DNA of 64,000 bases from Meandrina meandrites. Taxonomy: Eukaryota > Cnidaria > Anthozoa > Scleractinia > Meandrinidae. The DNA lies in contig OY855910.1 of the NCBI GenBank assembly GCA_963693305.1, positions 16,288,862 through 16,352,861 of the forward strand, read 5' to 3'. How positions within the stretch are numbered: the first letter of the stretch is position 1; each line of letters starts with the position of its first letter. The notes under the pieces were generated by a model. The model was not told where the DNA came from and made no database searches. It saw only the letters and a program-made list of their open reading frames with translations. This document shows, piece after piece, positions 44,510 to 55,903 of this stretch. Position numbers and translations under genes: made by a program.

Positions 44510-45200
44510 ACTGGACGCTTTCCATTCAACCAAAATTTTCGAGATTTCCGGTCTGAAATCGAATGGAACGGGAAAAGTTCCGGGAGAAAGTTTCGAAAAT
44601 TTAGGAATACGTTTTCAGTTGTCCTAAAATTCCGGATCGGAAAATCGGAAAAACTGGAAAATGCCGTTCCAGTCGACCATTCCTGCTCGGGCCCATTTTC
44701 TCCTAGCCGGAATCGAACGTGTCCGCACAGTCAAGATGGCATCTAAATACTGTAAACCGGTGTAAATAGTAGTGCCCAGCGTGTTTGTTTCCCACCAAAA
44801 GCTTACAGCTCTTACTCGAGCATGATTGCTCGCGTAATATAGCTAGTGCTAGTACAACAGCAGAAATGGTAAGTATTAAAAACAGCTCGCATGTTTCTCT
44901 CGTCGTTTGAAAGTGACTCTTGAAATCGTCAGGTAAATATGCTGGTATCGTATACTCTAAAGTAGTCGCGGACTCGATTTAAATTCCTTCGCATGTAACA
45001 GCTAGCTGCACTGAAACAATAAAATCATCGTCCTCGCTTAAAATATCGCCATTTGTTTGCTTGTATTGTTTGCTTGTATTTCTTGCGAAGCTTGGAAGGT
45101 GACCGTTTGGAGCAACCAACCGGAAAATACTGTTCTATCCGTCACAAGGAATACCCGGAATTTCGAACCGGAATTTTTGGTCGAATGGAAAGCGCCCTGT
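44510..45200. mobile_element. About 690-bp TIR element
   Basis: The left end ACTGGACGCTTTCCATTCAA and the reverse-complemented right end ACAGGGCGCTTTCCATTCGA are inverted repeats. Both are followed by an ACCAAAA(A)TTC segment and GAAATTTCCGG-like sequence. CCGGAA/TTCCGG motifs are frequent throughout. No coding capacity was found and no clear target duplication. Confidence 0.6.
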
Positions 45201-45740
45201 GTCGCGGATTTTAGCCAAATTTAAATAGAATAATCGAAATGGCCACCAATTGAGTGAAAAGTAGACAGTGAAGGAACATTTCAATAACATGGTAAAGCAG
45301 GAACGGTTGAACAAAAAAACAGATTACGATATGGGTTTTTGAAAAACTGTTAGGCTACGTACGCAGCGGTTCTTCGTTAACACTTACCGCCAGTGGTAGC
45401 CCAGTTAGTCACGTGACAATCAAGGAACAGTTTAAGAGGTTTCCCTCTAACAAAATAAAGCCACAGACATTTATAAGGCACTATTCGATTACCTTCGCAA
45501 CGGGCATATGATTTTTTTTCAAGTTTCTCGAACAAAGTTTACACAAGAACCCCAAACTGCTAAACCATAAGTTACTGATGGCAAGATTGCCTTAAGATAA
45601 AATATACAGCATAAACACCTTAATTTAGATAAAAAATATATATATATAGCGCGAGTAAAGACAGTTTTAAAACTGCTACTCTTTATCATTCTATTTTTTT
45701 TTCTTTCATTCAACGGAGAAAAAGACGTCACTTTTTTATA

Positions 45741-45976
45741 AGGGACGGACCATTATTTTTCTGGAGGGGGGGGGGGAGCTGAAAAATATTGAAAAAATTG
45801 TTTGCAGAGCCTAAAAAGACAAAATAAATTGCTTACAAACACGATATGTGTAAAAAAATCAGTTTGCATTTCGAAAATAAAATGTTTGCAGAGGTGCATA
45901 AATTTAAAAAAAAAAGTTTGCAGAGGAAAATTTTTCATACCCCCACCCCCCGTCCAGGAAAATAATGGTCCGTCCC
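45741..45976. mobile_element. 236-bp TIR element, copy 1
   Basis: Starts AGGGACGGACCATTATTTTT and ends with the exact complement AATAATGGTCCGTCCCT. Inside, TTGTTTGCAGA or close variants recur several times between A-rich spacers. A second copy is at 46513-46711. Confidence 0.75.
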
Positions 45977-46512
45977 TGAGTGTTTCCTCTCTGGTTTGGT
46001 CAAGGGTAAAAAGACTCGCTAGTATCATGATACGGAAAATCTATGACAGTTATCCAGTTATCTCAAATCATACAATTATAAAAGGGGCAGGCTCACCAAG
46101 ATTTAGTGCTACTTGAAAATCCAGTGAAGGTGTTAGTTTTAATTGGAAATCCACTAATAGTTGCCTAGCCTTCCTAAAACGCGCTGTACTGGTCACGAAA
46201 GTTGTTTAAAATTGGCAAGGGTACCAACGGGTAGGAAAGAAGTGGTCTAAAACCTGAAAACGTCAGCCCGACGTTTTGACGTTTGACAGTGTTACTTGGA
46301 GTAAAATCGCTAAAAAAAACATTGATTATGGCTTGTTTACATCTTAGAGAGTGAATTATGCTTTTTTTGTCGTTTAAAAAATCTTAGAGTACATCTCGAA
46401 TTTCATGACCGGTCAAGGAGAAACAGTAACTTTTGTTGTTTGACCGCGGTTTCAAGACGCACATCTTATCACGTGCAAGTACAAGGTTCAAGCTATTATT
46501 ACCCTAGGGGGT

Positions 46513-46711
46513 TAGGACCAGACCATTATTTGGTTGGAGGGACATGAAAAAATTGTTTGCAAAAGCATAAAATCCCAAAGAAATTGTTTGCAGGCATGAA
46601 AAAGATTGTCTGCAGGAAGATGCCAACGGAAAAAAAATTCTTTGCACAGACATCGACACAGAAAAAATTTTTTATCCCGCCTCCCCCTCCAAAAAAATAA
46701 TTGTCCATCCC
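46513..46711. mobile_element. TIR element, copy 2
   Basis: The left end TAGGACCAGACCATTATTTGG and, inverted, GGGATGGACAATTATTTTTT correspond to those of 45741-45976. The interior again repeats TTGTTTGCAAA/TTGTCTGCAGG/TTCTTTGCACA. It is more diverged than copy 1. Confidence 0.65.
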
Positions 46712-48239
46712 ATCCATATATATGCGGTTTTGAGGTGCGTCACGTGAGACGTCCTCGTCCAATAGAAAACTATTATTGTAGTTGCCAAATTCGCCTAGAC
46801 GTTAAACAGCTTGCGCGCAGTAAATGTCGAATATGAATCTGTTAATGATGAAGTTGATCATTAAAACCTTTTAAAAGTTTGGGTTAGTAAATACGAAGAA
46901 AGCTTTCTGTGATTTGTGACTTTTATCGCGATGGCTAAATGGTGAAAGACTGAAGCTCTCAGCTTTGAACAATGATTCCATTATTTTTCTCCCTACTCCG
47001 TTTCATATACATCTTATAATCGTTAAATTTGCCCTCAGGCATTTATTTGCAGAACTCGAAAATGACTCTTTTAACTTTCTCGGTTTCACTCAACCTAATA
47101 AATAAATCACCTTGAAAATATAAAGGTGCTCGTAATGAAATAAAAGTATGATTACAGACAGTTAATATAAACTGCCACTGCCGTAGCATTCTAATTTTAC
47201 TGTCAGCCCTCGTTTCACTTAAATAGCGCGGAAGCTGCTATCTATGATACAGTTTTATTGTCTTATTAAAAGGTTTCACTTTAAAATAAAAACCTCTACA
47301 TTGAAGTACCTGAAAGGTAGTGGTTGTCCGATACAAGATCCTGTGATAGCCTTGTATTGCGTTGTGTGCACTCGGTCGGCGTTGTGCGCCTAAGCATTAA
47401 ACAGCTTGCAACAGCTGTCGTATGTAATAAATAATAAAGTCGATATCTATTTGGTGCGAGTTGTGGGTTATCGACAGAGTTGTTGACACAGTTAAAAGAT
47501 CATTAAAATACGAAATAGAGAAAAATTCATGTATTTCACGTAGGCGAAAGTTCCAGTTTATAATAACAACAATAATATTAACTAGTGGTACCTATCGGTA
47601 GAAGTGCCAACGAGTACAACAAGAGAGAAGGGTTGTGAGGATAATAAATTTATTGTAAATGTTTGACTAAAAGTACACTTTATGATGTGGGTGTGATCAA
47701 TGTACATTGCATGTATTCGTTGCGGAATGTTTGTGGAATAAACTGATGCGATTTGGTGAAGGCCTAATGAAGGAGTTCTAAAATGATACTAAAGTAGTGA
47801 GAAACCTTGTGAAATCCATGTAATTTGAGGGTTGCAAGCCATTGCAGTTCTATGCCGCTATTTTGGAAAGGTGTCAGCTGTTTTTAAGTCCAATAGACCT
47901 TAAATCAAAGTGGCTGTGAGCCACTGAAACTCGGAAAATATATAGCCTTTGTTTACTTCATATATAGTAACACAAATAAAGGCTGCATTTTACCCAACCC
48001 CCTACCCGCTTCACAAGACTAATTGATTACTAAATTTAATATTAAAGACTCTCTGTCGACTGCGAGTGTTTGTTATTGCTTTGATTCTGGCAAATTATGA
48101 AGAAAATCGTTCGAAAATAAAAAAGATTTAGGGCATTCGCGGCCTAAAATAAAATATACCGGTAGAAACAGGTATAAAATGTTTACTTTCGAGGTCATCC
48201 AGCTAAGAAATACTTTATTTTGAAATTATGACCTCTCGT
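46712..48239. other. No recognised gene
   Basis: AT-rich spacer with short open frames only. A segment at about 47385-47480 (ATTAAACAGCTTGCAACAGCTGTCGTA) is weakly similar to 52505-52590 (AATTAATCAGCTTGAAGCAGCTGCCGTA) and to 46800, hinting at an old dispersed repeat. Confidence 0.4.
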
Positions 48240-48254
48240 CGTGGGGCGCGAGCT

Positions 48255-48310
48255 ACAATTACAATACAATTACAATATTACAACTACAATTACAATATAT
48301 ATATACAGTA
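48255..48310. repeat. (CAATTA)n-type microsatellite
   Basis: Imperfect repeats of ACAATTACAATA run into (TA)n. A similar CATTACATTAC repeat is at 48968-49005 and an AATTACACTTAC-type one at 52320-52440. Confidence 0.75.
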
Positions 48311-49147
48311 CTTAGTGCTCTTAAAATACAAGATGTAGAACTAGAGCAATGAACATTTCGTGGCGATTTCCATACCGCGGTTTGGAATTCCTGCGGAGAT
48401 TGTTTCGATAAGCGGTCACGTACAGATTCTAAATGCTTTCAGTTCGATCTTTTTTCAGTCCGAAAGAACGCACTTTTCATCTAAATAAAAATTTCAAATA
48501 ATCTCAATAAAGCTTACTTGGTACTGGAAGAATCTACTGGCAATGCGAAGGGAAATAATTCTGCAGCGATTCAGTGTCACTCAGCTCAATACTGCAACAA
48601 ACGTGAGCAGTTTTCACTTTGCCTGTATCCGAGGTCATCTTCTTTGTTTCTCCATTGATTCTGGCCAGATTTTCTTGAATAAATCTTTTCGGAAGAGCCT
48701 CTGGTTACAGTCTACAGTCCTTACGCAGGCGATTCTTGGCACCCGCCATACATGGCTAAAACAGCTAAAAGCACGCCGTTGTTTAGCTTCTCACACATGT
48801 GAGTTTACGGATCACGTATCGACGCCATGAATCATGCATCGTGCACATGCTGAACAAATAAGTAGCGCGCTGATTGGCCACAACTATGACAAATTGTGCA
48901 CGTGCTGAACAGTTTCTGCTCAACAGATTGGCTAAAAACATCAGACATTGTGTCGTCACGATCTACCTTACATTACATTACCTTACATTACATTACATTA
49001 CTTACATTTCTACATTTTGGAGCGTTTGTGAGATTTTTTCCGCACATACAAATCTTCTCACGGCTCTATAATCTGCCGCCTCGTCAGGCCTTCTGGTCTT
49101 CCAGAAGTACGGTGGCCCACAAGGGCAAAACACAACTCGATTCCCCT

Positions 49148-49350
49148 TTCAGAACACAAGAATGTTTTCCAGAACACAACAATCTTTTTCAGAACACAAC
49201 AGTCTTTTTCAGGACACAATAATCTTTTTCAGAACACAACAATCTTTTTCAGAACACAACGATCTTTTTCAAAACACAACACGATTTTCTGAAACACAAC
49301 AGCAAACTGAAACACAACAAAAATTGGTGAAACACAACAAAATTTCAAAG
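49148..49350 (+). repeat. 20-bp tandem repeats (AGAACACAACAATCTTTTTC)
   Basis: About eight units, then shorter AACACAACA-type units. The reverse-complement copy at 50900-51120 has the same number, but the units with GT, GG and GA variants stand at different places in the row. This points to slippage or unequal exchange after the arms formed. The open frames through the repeats (rich in FSEHN, QNTT) are by-products. Confidence 0.85.
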
Positions 49351-49446
49351 TACTGGTAACTAGCCCTGGCGCGTAAAGCGATTGGAACCTGGGACTAGTA
49401 CAGGCCACACGGTAACCGTTCCTTCCCGCTTGTACGTTTGTCCGCC

Positions 49447-49692
49447 ATGTTTTGCCACAGTTGTGGTGGTTGGAGAAGGCAGGATCACAAGTTTTGCCCG
49501 AAGTGCGGTGTTAGTGTATCTTCGGCTTCAACTAGTAAAGTGGGTACTTTCAAAAGCTTTCTAATGCAAAAGTCGAAGGAGAGGCAAATGGCCTTCAAGT
49601 CTAAGTCCAAGAAACCGAAGACGGAGGAACTTGTAACCATAACCACAGGCTTACCAGACTGTGTTTGTGAGGTCACAGCACGCCCCATATAA
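49447..49692 (+). CDS. Small zinc-ribbon protein or first exon, left arm
   Basis: The frame encodes 81 residues from an ATG in good context (TCCGCCATG). Residues 3-22 hold CHSC and CPKC separated by 13 residues (FCHSCGGWRRQDHKFCPKCG), a zinc-ribbon of the type found in many small regulatory and membrane proteins. A Lys-rich segment (KSKERQMAFKSKSKKPK) and a Val/Thr-rich end follow. I recall cnidarian proteins of unknown function starting this way and continuing in further exons, so this may be only exon 1 captured in a repeat. The frame differs from its partner in the right arm by about three residues, suggesting either recent duplication or constraint. Function unknown. Confidence 0.5.
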   Translation: MFCHSCGGWRRQDHKFCPKCGVSVSSASTSKVGTFKSFLMQKSKERQMAFKSKSKKPKTEELVTITTGLPDCVCEVTARPI

Positions 49693-49886
49693 ATATTCAA
49701 ATTTTCTCGCTAATCGCTATTGTAAATATTTAAGCTTCCTAAAATCGGCTTTTACTGCTGTCTATTTGCAATAAAATGAATTAGAAACATTTTCGCAATG
49801 TTTAAGTTTGTTTTTACGCAGCTTTTTTTTGACGATTTGAAGCGTGCGAGAGCAGTTCTATGAGTTTAAGTTTTGACTCGTGTATA

Positions 49887-50361
49887 AAGCGCTTAGCGCT
49901 GAGCGCTTATTTCCATATTCAGGAAATTCACTGAATATTTAAATAAATTAATTTCCCAGGCCCGGTTGTCTTCGGCTTTGCTGTCGACATTTCCGAAGTG
50001 TTTCTTTGGGGTGTCCCAGAGGAGGTTTTGTAGTGGGACACGTTCTTCTTTCTAGGGCGGGCATAGGCAGTAATTTTGACCAATTTTAACGAAAATTGCA
50101 TAAATTGTCCCGACAACTGGTACATATCATGGTAAATCGGCAAATTTACGACCTAATTTGATATTCCAGCAAGGTTTAAAAGAACTATTCACGAACTGAT
50201 TGGACTCAAATTTGGCCAGATTATAGTTCAAAGACTGTTCTATCGAGGACCTGGAGCTCTTACTAAAGCGAGTAGGGGAAAGATATTTTTTGGGCTACAT
50301 TCTAGAGGCGGTACCCGATTCTTGGATGTGGAAGTTGCACGCCTTGTGTAAATATTAGTAT
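49887..50361. other. Unique spacer of the large inverted repeat
   Basis: About 475 bases separate the arms. It contains GCGCTTAGCGCTGAGCGCTT, a small self-complementary string next to the left arm, and otherwise unremarkable AT-rich sequence. No gene was found. Confidence 0.6.
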
Positions 50362-51173
50362 TCTATACACGAGTCAAAACTTAAACTCATAGAACTGCTC
50401 TCGCACGCTTCAAATCATCAAAAAAACTGCGTAAAAACAAACTTAAACATTGCGAAAATGTTTCTAATTCATTTTATTGCAAATAGACAGCAGTAAAAGC
50501 CGATTTTAGGAAGCTTAAATATTTACAATAGCGATTAGCGAGAAAATTTGAATATTTATATGGGGCGTGCTGTGACCTCACAAACACAGTCTGGTAAGCC
50601 TGTGGTCATGGTTACAAGTTCCTCCGTCTTCGGTTTCTTGGACTTAGACTTGAAGGCCATTTGCCTCTCCTTCGACTTTTGCGTTAGAAAGCTTTTGAAA
50701 GTACCCACTTTACTAGTTGAAGACGAAGATACACTAACACCGCACTTCGGGCAAAACTTGTGATCCTGCCTTCTCCAACCACCACAACTGTGGCAAAACA
50801 TGGCGGACAAACGTACAAGCGGGAAGGAACGGTTACCGTGTGGCCTGTACTAGTCCCAGGTTCCAATCGCTTTACGCGCCAGGGCTAGTTACCAGTACTT
50901 TGAAATTTTGTTGTGTTTCACCAATTTTTGTTGTGTTTCAGTTTGCTGTTGTGTTTCAGAAAATCGTGTTGTGTTTTGAAAAAGATCGTTGTGTTGTGAA
51001 AAAGATTGTTGTGTCCTGAAAAAGACTGTTGTGTTCTGAAAAAGATTGTTGTGTTCTGAAAAAGATTGTTGTGTTCTGAAAAAGATTGTTGTGTTCTGGA
51101 AAACATTCTTGTGTTCTGAAAGGGGAATCGAGTTGTGTTTTGCCCTTGTGGGCCACCGTACAGAAGGCCTGAC
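50362..51173 (-). repeat. Right arm of the large inverted repeat
   Basis: Reverse complement of 49083-49886 with very few differences. The arms are tail-to-tail, so the two zinc-ribbon frames converge on the spacer. Confidence 0.9.
50556..50801 (-). CDS. Small zinc-ribbon protein or first exon, right arm
   Basis: Identical in layout to the left-arm frame: ATG, CHSC and CPKC ribbon, Lys-rich segment and the same C-terminus with VCEVTARPI. It differs by about three residues (Ser for Ala in the linker, Thr for Met, Met for Ile). A full-length open frame in both arms argues mildly for selection, but recent duplication explains it equally well. Confidence 0.45.
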   Translation of the reverse strand: MFCHSCGGWRRQDHKFCPKCGVSVSSSSTSKVGTFKSFLTQKSKERQMAFKSKSKKPKTEELVTMTTGLPDCVCEVTARPI

Positions 51174-51184
51174 TCGTTGGCAAT

Positions 51185-51545
51185 AATAAATAATAAATAA
51201 AAGTATTTTTATAGCGCCAAATCCACTAATTGCCCATGGCGCTTTACAATAAAATATTAAAAAGATGAAGGAAAAATAGTTAAAAACTCTAAAAATTAAA
51301 ACCAGGAGACTCTCTCACTGGAGTGATTTTTAGAAAGGTCCTGGGGAAAAAATGAATTAAAACAAAATACACCAAAAATAAAAAATAAATAGTTGAAAAC
51401 TAGAAATTGAAAGATAAAAGCACATAAAAAAATGTTTTAAAATTCATTTAAAAGTTTGCGTTTAGAAATCGTAATGCTACTTGAGTTTCTAATGTCAGAA
51501 TCTAAATTGTTTTGGCCATGGCAAACTCGCACAAGCATCCGGGAA
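51185..51545 (-). pseudogene. LINE 3' end remnant
   Basis: On the minus strand NNLDSDIRNSSSITISKRKL (about 51440-51510) matches the LP--IRNS-SL--FK--LK signature near the LINE C-terminus. The strand ends in AAAGCGCCATGGGCAATT and GGCGCTATAAAAATAC followed by TTATTTATTATT, like the tail at 13.35 kb. The coding part is 5'-truncated and decayed. Confidence 0.6.
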
Positions 51546-52655
51546 TCAGTGACACTTAAACGGCAGCAGATTCTTCGCTAGCCAGAGTGAAGCCATCAAC
51601 TAGCATTTTACTGAAAACTTGTAAATAAAAAAAAATTGCAGAAAAGGTAAATATATGTATTCGTTCTCCGCTTGAGTTTGAACACACAGAGTAGGGTTTA
51701 ATTATTCGATTGTATACTTGGTTATAGTTTTATCTCGATATCGCGAGCAGAAAAATAATCAAACAGTTTCCGCATTGGTTTAATATTCGCCCTCAGATGC
51801 AGCTTTTAATCGTTAATTGTGTTTCCTCTAAGTGTTTGTTTGCATATGGATTGGAAGTTAGCAGTTTTATAACATTTCCTTTGACTCGCTTTCCTTTCTT
51901 CATCTTTTTAAATTTAGAAATCGGCACTGTCGAAACGAAATTCTTGATTTCGGTGTGATAAATTTCAAAGATTATATACATAGAGCACGAGTAAATGTAG
52001 AGAGTTAATAAGCCACGAATGTTCTGATATTATCTACATTAAAAAAAACGATTGAGGGCAATACGGATTCGCTAATGCAAAGGCCTTATTTTAACACGAA
52101 ACCCTACATAAAATTACCTCAGTGAAAGATTTTTTTTTTAATTTTTTTTGACTGTATTGTTGGTGTATTTTTAATGTACTAACCAGGACAGAAATTCATA
52201 TGCAGTATATATAGATTGATAAAGCTTTGGGGGAATTTTTTTTTTTTTTGGCACAATTTTATTTTTTTTTTTTCATTGTTTTTTTATTATACATAATAAT
52301 AATACGAGTACAAAAAAATAATTACAAAATAATTACACTTACAAAAAGGTACAATACATCTACTTACACTAATTACAATACTAGAAATACTTACAGTACG
52401 CTTTTTACAAAACTTGATCCAATTACGCTAATTACACTGCTTGGATTACTCAGTGAAAGATAGTGGTCTTGTGATGGTCTTGTTTCTCAGTCACTCACCG
52501 TTATCCCATAAAATTAATCAGCTTGAAGCAGCTGCCGTAATAAATTGTTATTTGATCTATTTGTTGCGATTTTTGATTTATTGCAGAGTTAAAGGTGCTC
52601 GCGTTGACATGCAGCGAGGCATTTCAAAGAAATTAAAAGACCGGACACCCATTGA
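51546..52655. other. No recognised gene
   Basis: Strongly AT-rich, with T-runs at 52128-52150 and 52238-52290, and a degenerate AATTACACTTAC repeat at 52320-52440. No coding signal. Confidence 0.45.
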
Positions 52656-52663
52656 ATGTTATT

Positions 52664-53406
52664 CCCGGCGTGCCCAATCGATGATAATCGATCATCGGAA
52701 ATCAATCGATATAATCGATAAAAATCAATCGATTAATATCGATTGGTCTCACCAATCGATGAAGATCGATACTCACAATCTCGAGTCCTCTTAATTGTAT
52801 CGATTTTTATCGATTATTATCGATTATTATCAGTTTTAATAAATGAACCATTTATGAATTCTTACAACATTTTGTAAGCCCCTGGTGTAAGCGGATACGC
52901 TACGTATCCGTCCGCGTGGACTTAAGCCAGTCTTACCGAAGTCTTCCAGTCTTGCGAGTCATCGAAATCCCGCGAAATGGACGTTTGTGAAGGGCTACCA
53001 CGAGTGCCCTTTTACAGTTAGGACGGGTGAAGCATTTTCCCTCTTGAAAAAAATCGGCAGTCGAGGAGAGGCATTTTGAGTAGTAAACTGCGAAAAGGCG
53101 AAATTGTCTGTGTTAGAGTTAGTCTATACGCGAAACAACGGGGAAAATGGCCGGATCTCTTGTTATTTGAAGGAGTCGGTACTTAATGCGTAGCGCAAAC
53201 GTATCTGAAATCATTATTGAACGATTATCATTGACAATCGATATAATCGATAGAAATTGATGAAAATCGATGAAAATGGATACTCACAACTCTCTCGATC
53301 TTCGATTTTCATCGATTTCCGATATCAATCGATTAATTACTATCGATTATTATCGATTACAATCGATGTTATCGATTATCGAATTTCATCGATTGGGCAC
53401 GCCGGG
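52664..53406. mobile_element. 743-bp hAT-like element packed with ATCGAT sites
   Basis: Perfect inverted ends CCCGGCGTGCCCAATCGATG and a perfect 8-bp duplication ATGTTATT (52656-52663 and 53407-53414) define the element. The first about 150 and last about 180 bases carry roughly 21 ATCGAT motifs by my count, mostly as AATCGAT or TATCGAT and arranged so that the two sides are complementary. The middle (52850-53210) is ordinary unique sequence. No transposase is encoded. The ATCGAT core is bound by CUX/ONECUT homeodomain proteins, and TATCGATA by DREF-type BED-finger proteins, in known animals. Confidence 0.85.
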
Positions 53407-53502
53407 ATGTTATTGGACATATGTCGCTCTTACTTTTATTCGTTTTTCACTTGACCTGGCCACACAGTGCAACTTGACGTGCAATATAAATGACCCGGAA
53501 AG

Positions 53503-53899
53503 CCCGGGGGGGGGGGGGGGGGACTGCCATATGAATGGGACGGGGATGCTCGTCGTCTCGCTTAGGGGTGTAGATTTCGGAATTTGGTCTCGCTTAGGGT
53601 GTTCTTGGCAAAAAGTCATTATTTTTAGCCGTCAAGGTCTCGTTTAGGGCTGCACGCGAAGAAATAACTAAAAAGAAAGAAATTGATTCATTATATTTAC
53701 TCGATTCATATAAACAAAGTTTATCATAACATTAATATCTAAAGTCCATTGTACTTTTTATTTGTCTGTATTTTAAACTGGTCTCTTTTTATAGGGGTCT
53801 GCATAAGCTTCGGGTACACCCAGGTTGGTCTCTTTTAGGGGTTTAATTCAAAATTTTCGACGAGCATCCCCGTCCCCTCCATATTCGAGTCCCCCGGGG
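53503..53899. mobile_element. 397-bp hAT-like element with G-run end
   Basis: Inverted ends CCCGGGGGG(n)ACT and CCCCGGGGGACT lead to the shared GGGACGGGGATGCTCGTCG. CCGGAAAG is duplicated exactly at both flanks (53495-53502 and 53900-53907). Internal units TTGGTCTC(T/G)(C/T)TTAGGG recur. It is non-coding. Confidence 0.85.
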
Positions 53900-54182
53900 C
53901 CGGAAAGCAAGTTTTGATGGTTATCATTATATATATACGTAACGAAAATGGCGACGCTGTACAAGGAGCTAAGGCCATGTTACACGGCATAATTTTACTT
54001 GCACCTCATATCAAATTTAGCCTATTGTTATGGTTTGAATTTTTCTGGCACAATGAAGCTATTGTTGTCCATCCTTAGGGATTTTTCTGTTCGGTATCCC
54101 CAAATTACACTCGGATCCAGTCGGCACATTGCTGATGATGACATTTTTGTTCCTAACGGGGGCCTACTTGGGAAAGCACAGA

Positions 54183-54505
54183 CAGACTAACAAGTTTGAA
54201 TAAAAAGTAAAGCGAGGTTTGATGTTCAAAGCGCTGGTTCGCATTTAAAGTAACGCGAGGTTTCATGTTCAAGAAGGTCGGTTCGTTGTTCAAAAGTATA
54301 AATATAACGTTAAGCAAGGTTCCATGCTCGAAGCATCGGTTGGAATGCGCGAATGATAAGCGAGGTTTCATGTTCTAACCGTCGGTTGGAATGTTCACAA
54401 GTTTGAATAAAAAATTAAGCGAGGCTTTATTATCTGCTTTATGTTCAAAGCGCGTCCGGGAAAGCGCATCAGTTCGAATGTTTGCAAGTTTGAATAAAAA
54501 GCTCA
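54183..54505. repeat. About 60-bp degenerate tandem repeat
   Basis: Some five units share CAAGTTTGAATAAAAA(G)T, AAGCGAGGTTTCATGTTCAA and GCG..GGTTCG(A)ATG in fixed order. One further, isolated unit and a half stands at 60922-61003. Confidence 0.8.
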
Positions 54506-54659
54506 GCCATTGAAATTGATGACATTTACGTAACAAAATAATAATGCAGCTGTGTTTGAAAGTGGAATTAAAATGAAAATTCGTCTCGACCAGGAGAAAT
54601 GAAGGTAGAATTAGAAGCTCATTTTTTTCCTCTCATGCAGAGTCGGTATGAATTTCCCT

Positions 54660-54809
54660 TGGATATCCAGGGGCAGTAAATGGGGACGAACCGAAGTAAA
54701 TCCGGCAAAAATCGTTTTCAAGAAGGCTTCTTTAAAACTTTCACCCCTCCGATTTTTGCCGGGCCTACTTCGTTTCGCCCCGACTAACTGCCCCTGAGTC
54801 TCCGAGGAT
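54660..54809. mobile_element. 150-bp TIR element (CAGGGGCAG ends)
   Basis: The left CCAGGGGCAGTAA..GGGACGAACCGAAGTAAATCCGG and the right CCGGGCCTACTTCGTTTCGCCCC..CTGCCCCTG are inverted with small changes. They enclose GCAAAAATCG and CGATTTTTGC. A diverged relative sits at 61505-61630 with the same TTACTTCGTTTTGCCC and CTGCCCCTGGGTCTCCGAGGAT end. Confidence 0.65.
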
Positions 54810-55903
54810 GGATTTCCACTGTCGCGTAATTTCACGTTCGCTATAACAGGCGTGATAGGTGCGTAAAATAAAATAGATAAAACAGTTGAACCATATTTCA
54901 CTTTTTCCACAGACTCGAGACGTCTTTACATTTTTGCAGCGAGCGAGCAGCAGTTATACTGCTGCTCGCACGCTGCCTCGCTCCGAAGCAATTAACCGGA
55001 GAGCTTTCCTAATAATGTGTTTTTCAAATTTATAATTATAACGTCAAAGTTGTTGGAACCGACTAAGTCTGCAGAAATCTGCACGGCTGGGACGACCTTC
55101 AGGCGAAGAGTTCATTCAAGAAAATTAAAATATCTGAAAGGCACATCCACCAGATTATTTTCCTTCTTGTTTTAAAAATAATTTTTGTGCCTGGAATGAG
55201 AAAAAGTAGAACTAATGGAATTGAGTGGGGAATAAAGATACAGAACTCTCACTGCGTAGCTGCGGAATAAAAACTTCTACATAAAGGTAGAATTAAATGT
55301 CTATTTTCAGTGCTGCTTATTCAAACTGTTTCCTGGCATCATCCTTGAAAGAGCGAGCGTAGGGTGTGTCCGAATTGCTGGGCGCAGAAACACCAAGGAG
55401 TCGGCTCTTAAAATTCATTTAGGTTCACATAATTCCGCTTTTAACCAAACATTAATGTAACTGTTCCTTTCAAAATAATCTAATCGTGACTTGCTGTTTG
55501 TTTATCACGCAAATTACTAATTAAAACAAACAATGACCCAAGTTGGCGTTAATGGGGGAGCACTGCCTTGCGTTAGGTAAGCCTGTGCGACTTCCGGAGA
55601 TAGCGTGACACAAGAACCTCACTTATCTCCCCAGCACTACGAGCTGACTGCAAGACAGCACGTGCTGGATCGGACAAGAGTATTGGTAGCGGGCGATATT
55701 CATAGGCAACGTAGCCAAGACGCTTGGGGGAAGTCGCTGCGCAGACTTAACCGCCACCGATGCATGCGAGGCAATGCATCCCCCCAAGCAAATACGAAAA
55801 ACAAAAGAGTTAGATCGGTGAGAAATCCCCCGAAACATTAGCCATCCTGGGGGCGACCGACTCTAATGTAGATTCAGGAGTTCAGGACCAGCGACCTAGG
55901 ACT

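Larger units (their letters stand above)
49083..49886 (+). repeat. Left arm of a large inverted repeat (about 0.8 kb)
   Basis: The arm from GTCAGGCCTTCTG to GACTCGTGTATA is repeated nearly base for base as reverse complement at 50362-51173. Differences are few point changes, an 11-base extra piece near 49095 and slightly reordered 20-bp repeats. It contains, in order, the GGTGGCCCACAAGGGC lead, the 20-bp tandem repeats, and the small zinc-ribbon frame. Confidence 0.9.

Noticed and set aside
49148..49350. Direct repeats resembling a CRISPR array
   Set aside because: Units are 20 bp and contiguous, with no unique spacers, in eukaryotic DNA.
46712..52590. Old duplication between 46.8-47.5 kb and 51.8-52.6 kb
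   Set aside because: A few strings such as CAGCTTG(C/A)A(A/G)CAGCTG(T/C)CGTA agree, but similarity is too weak to trust by eye.
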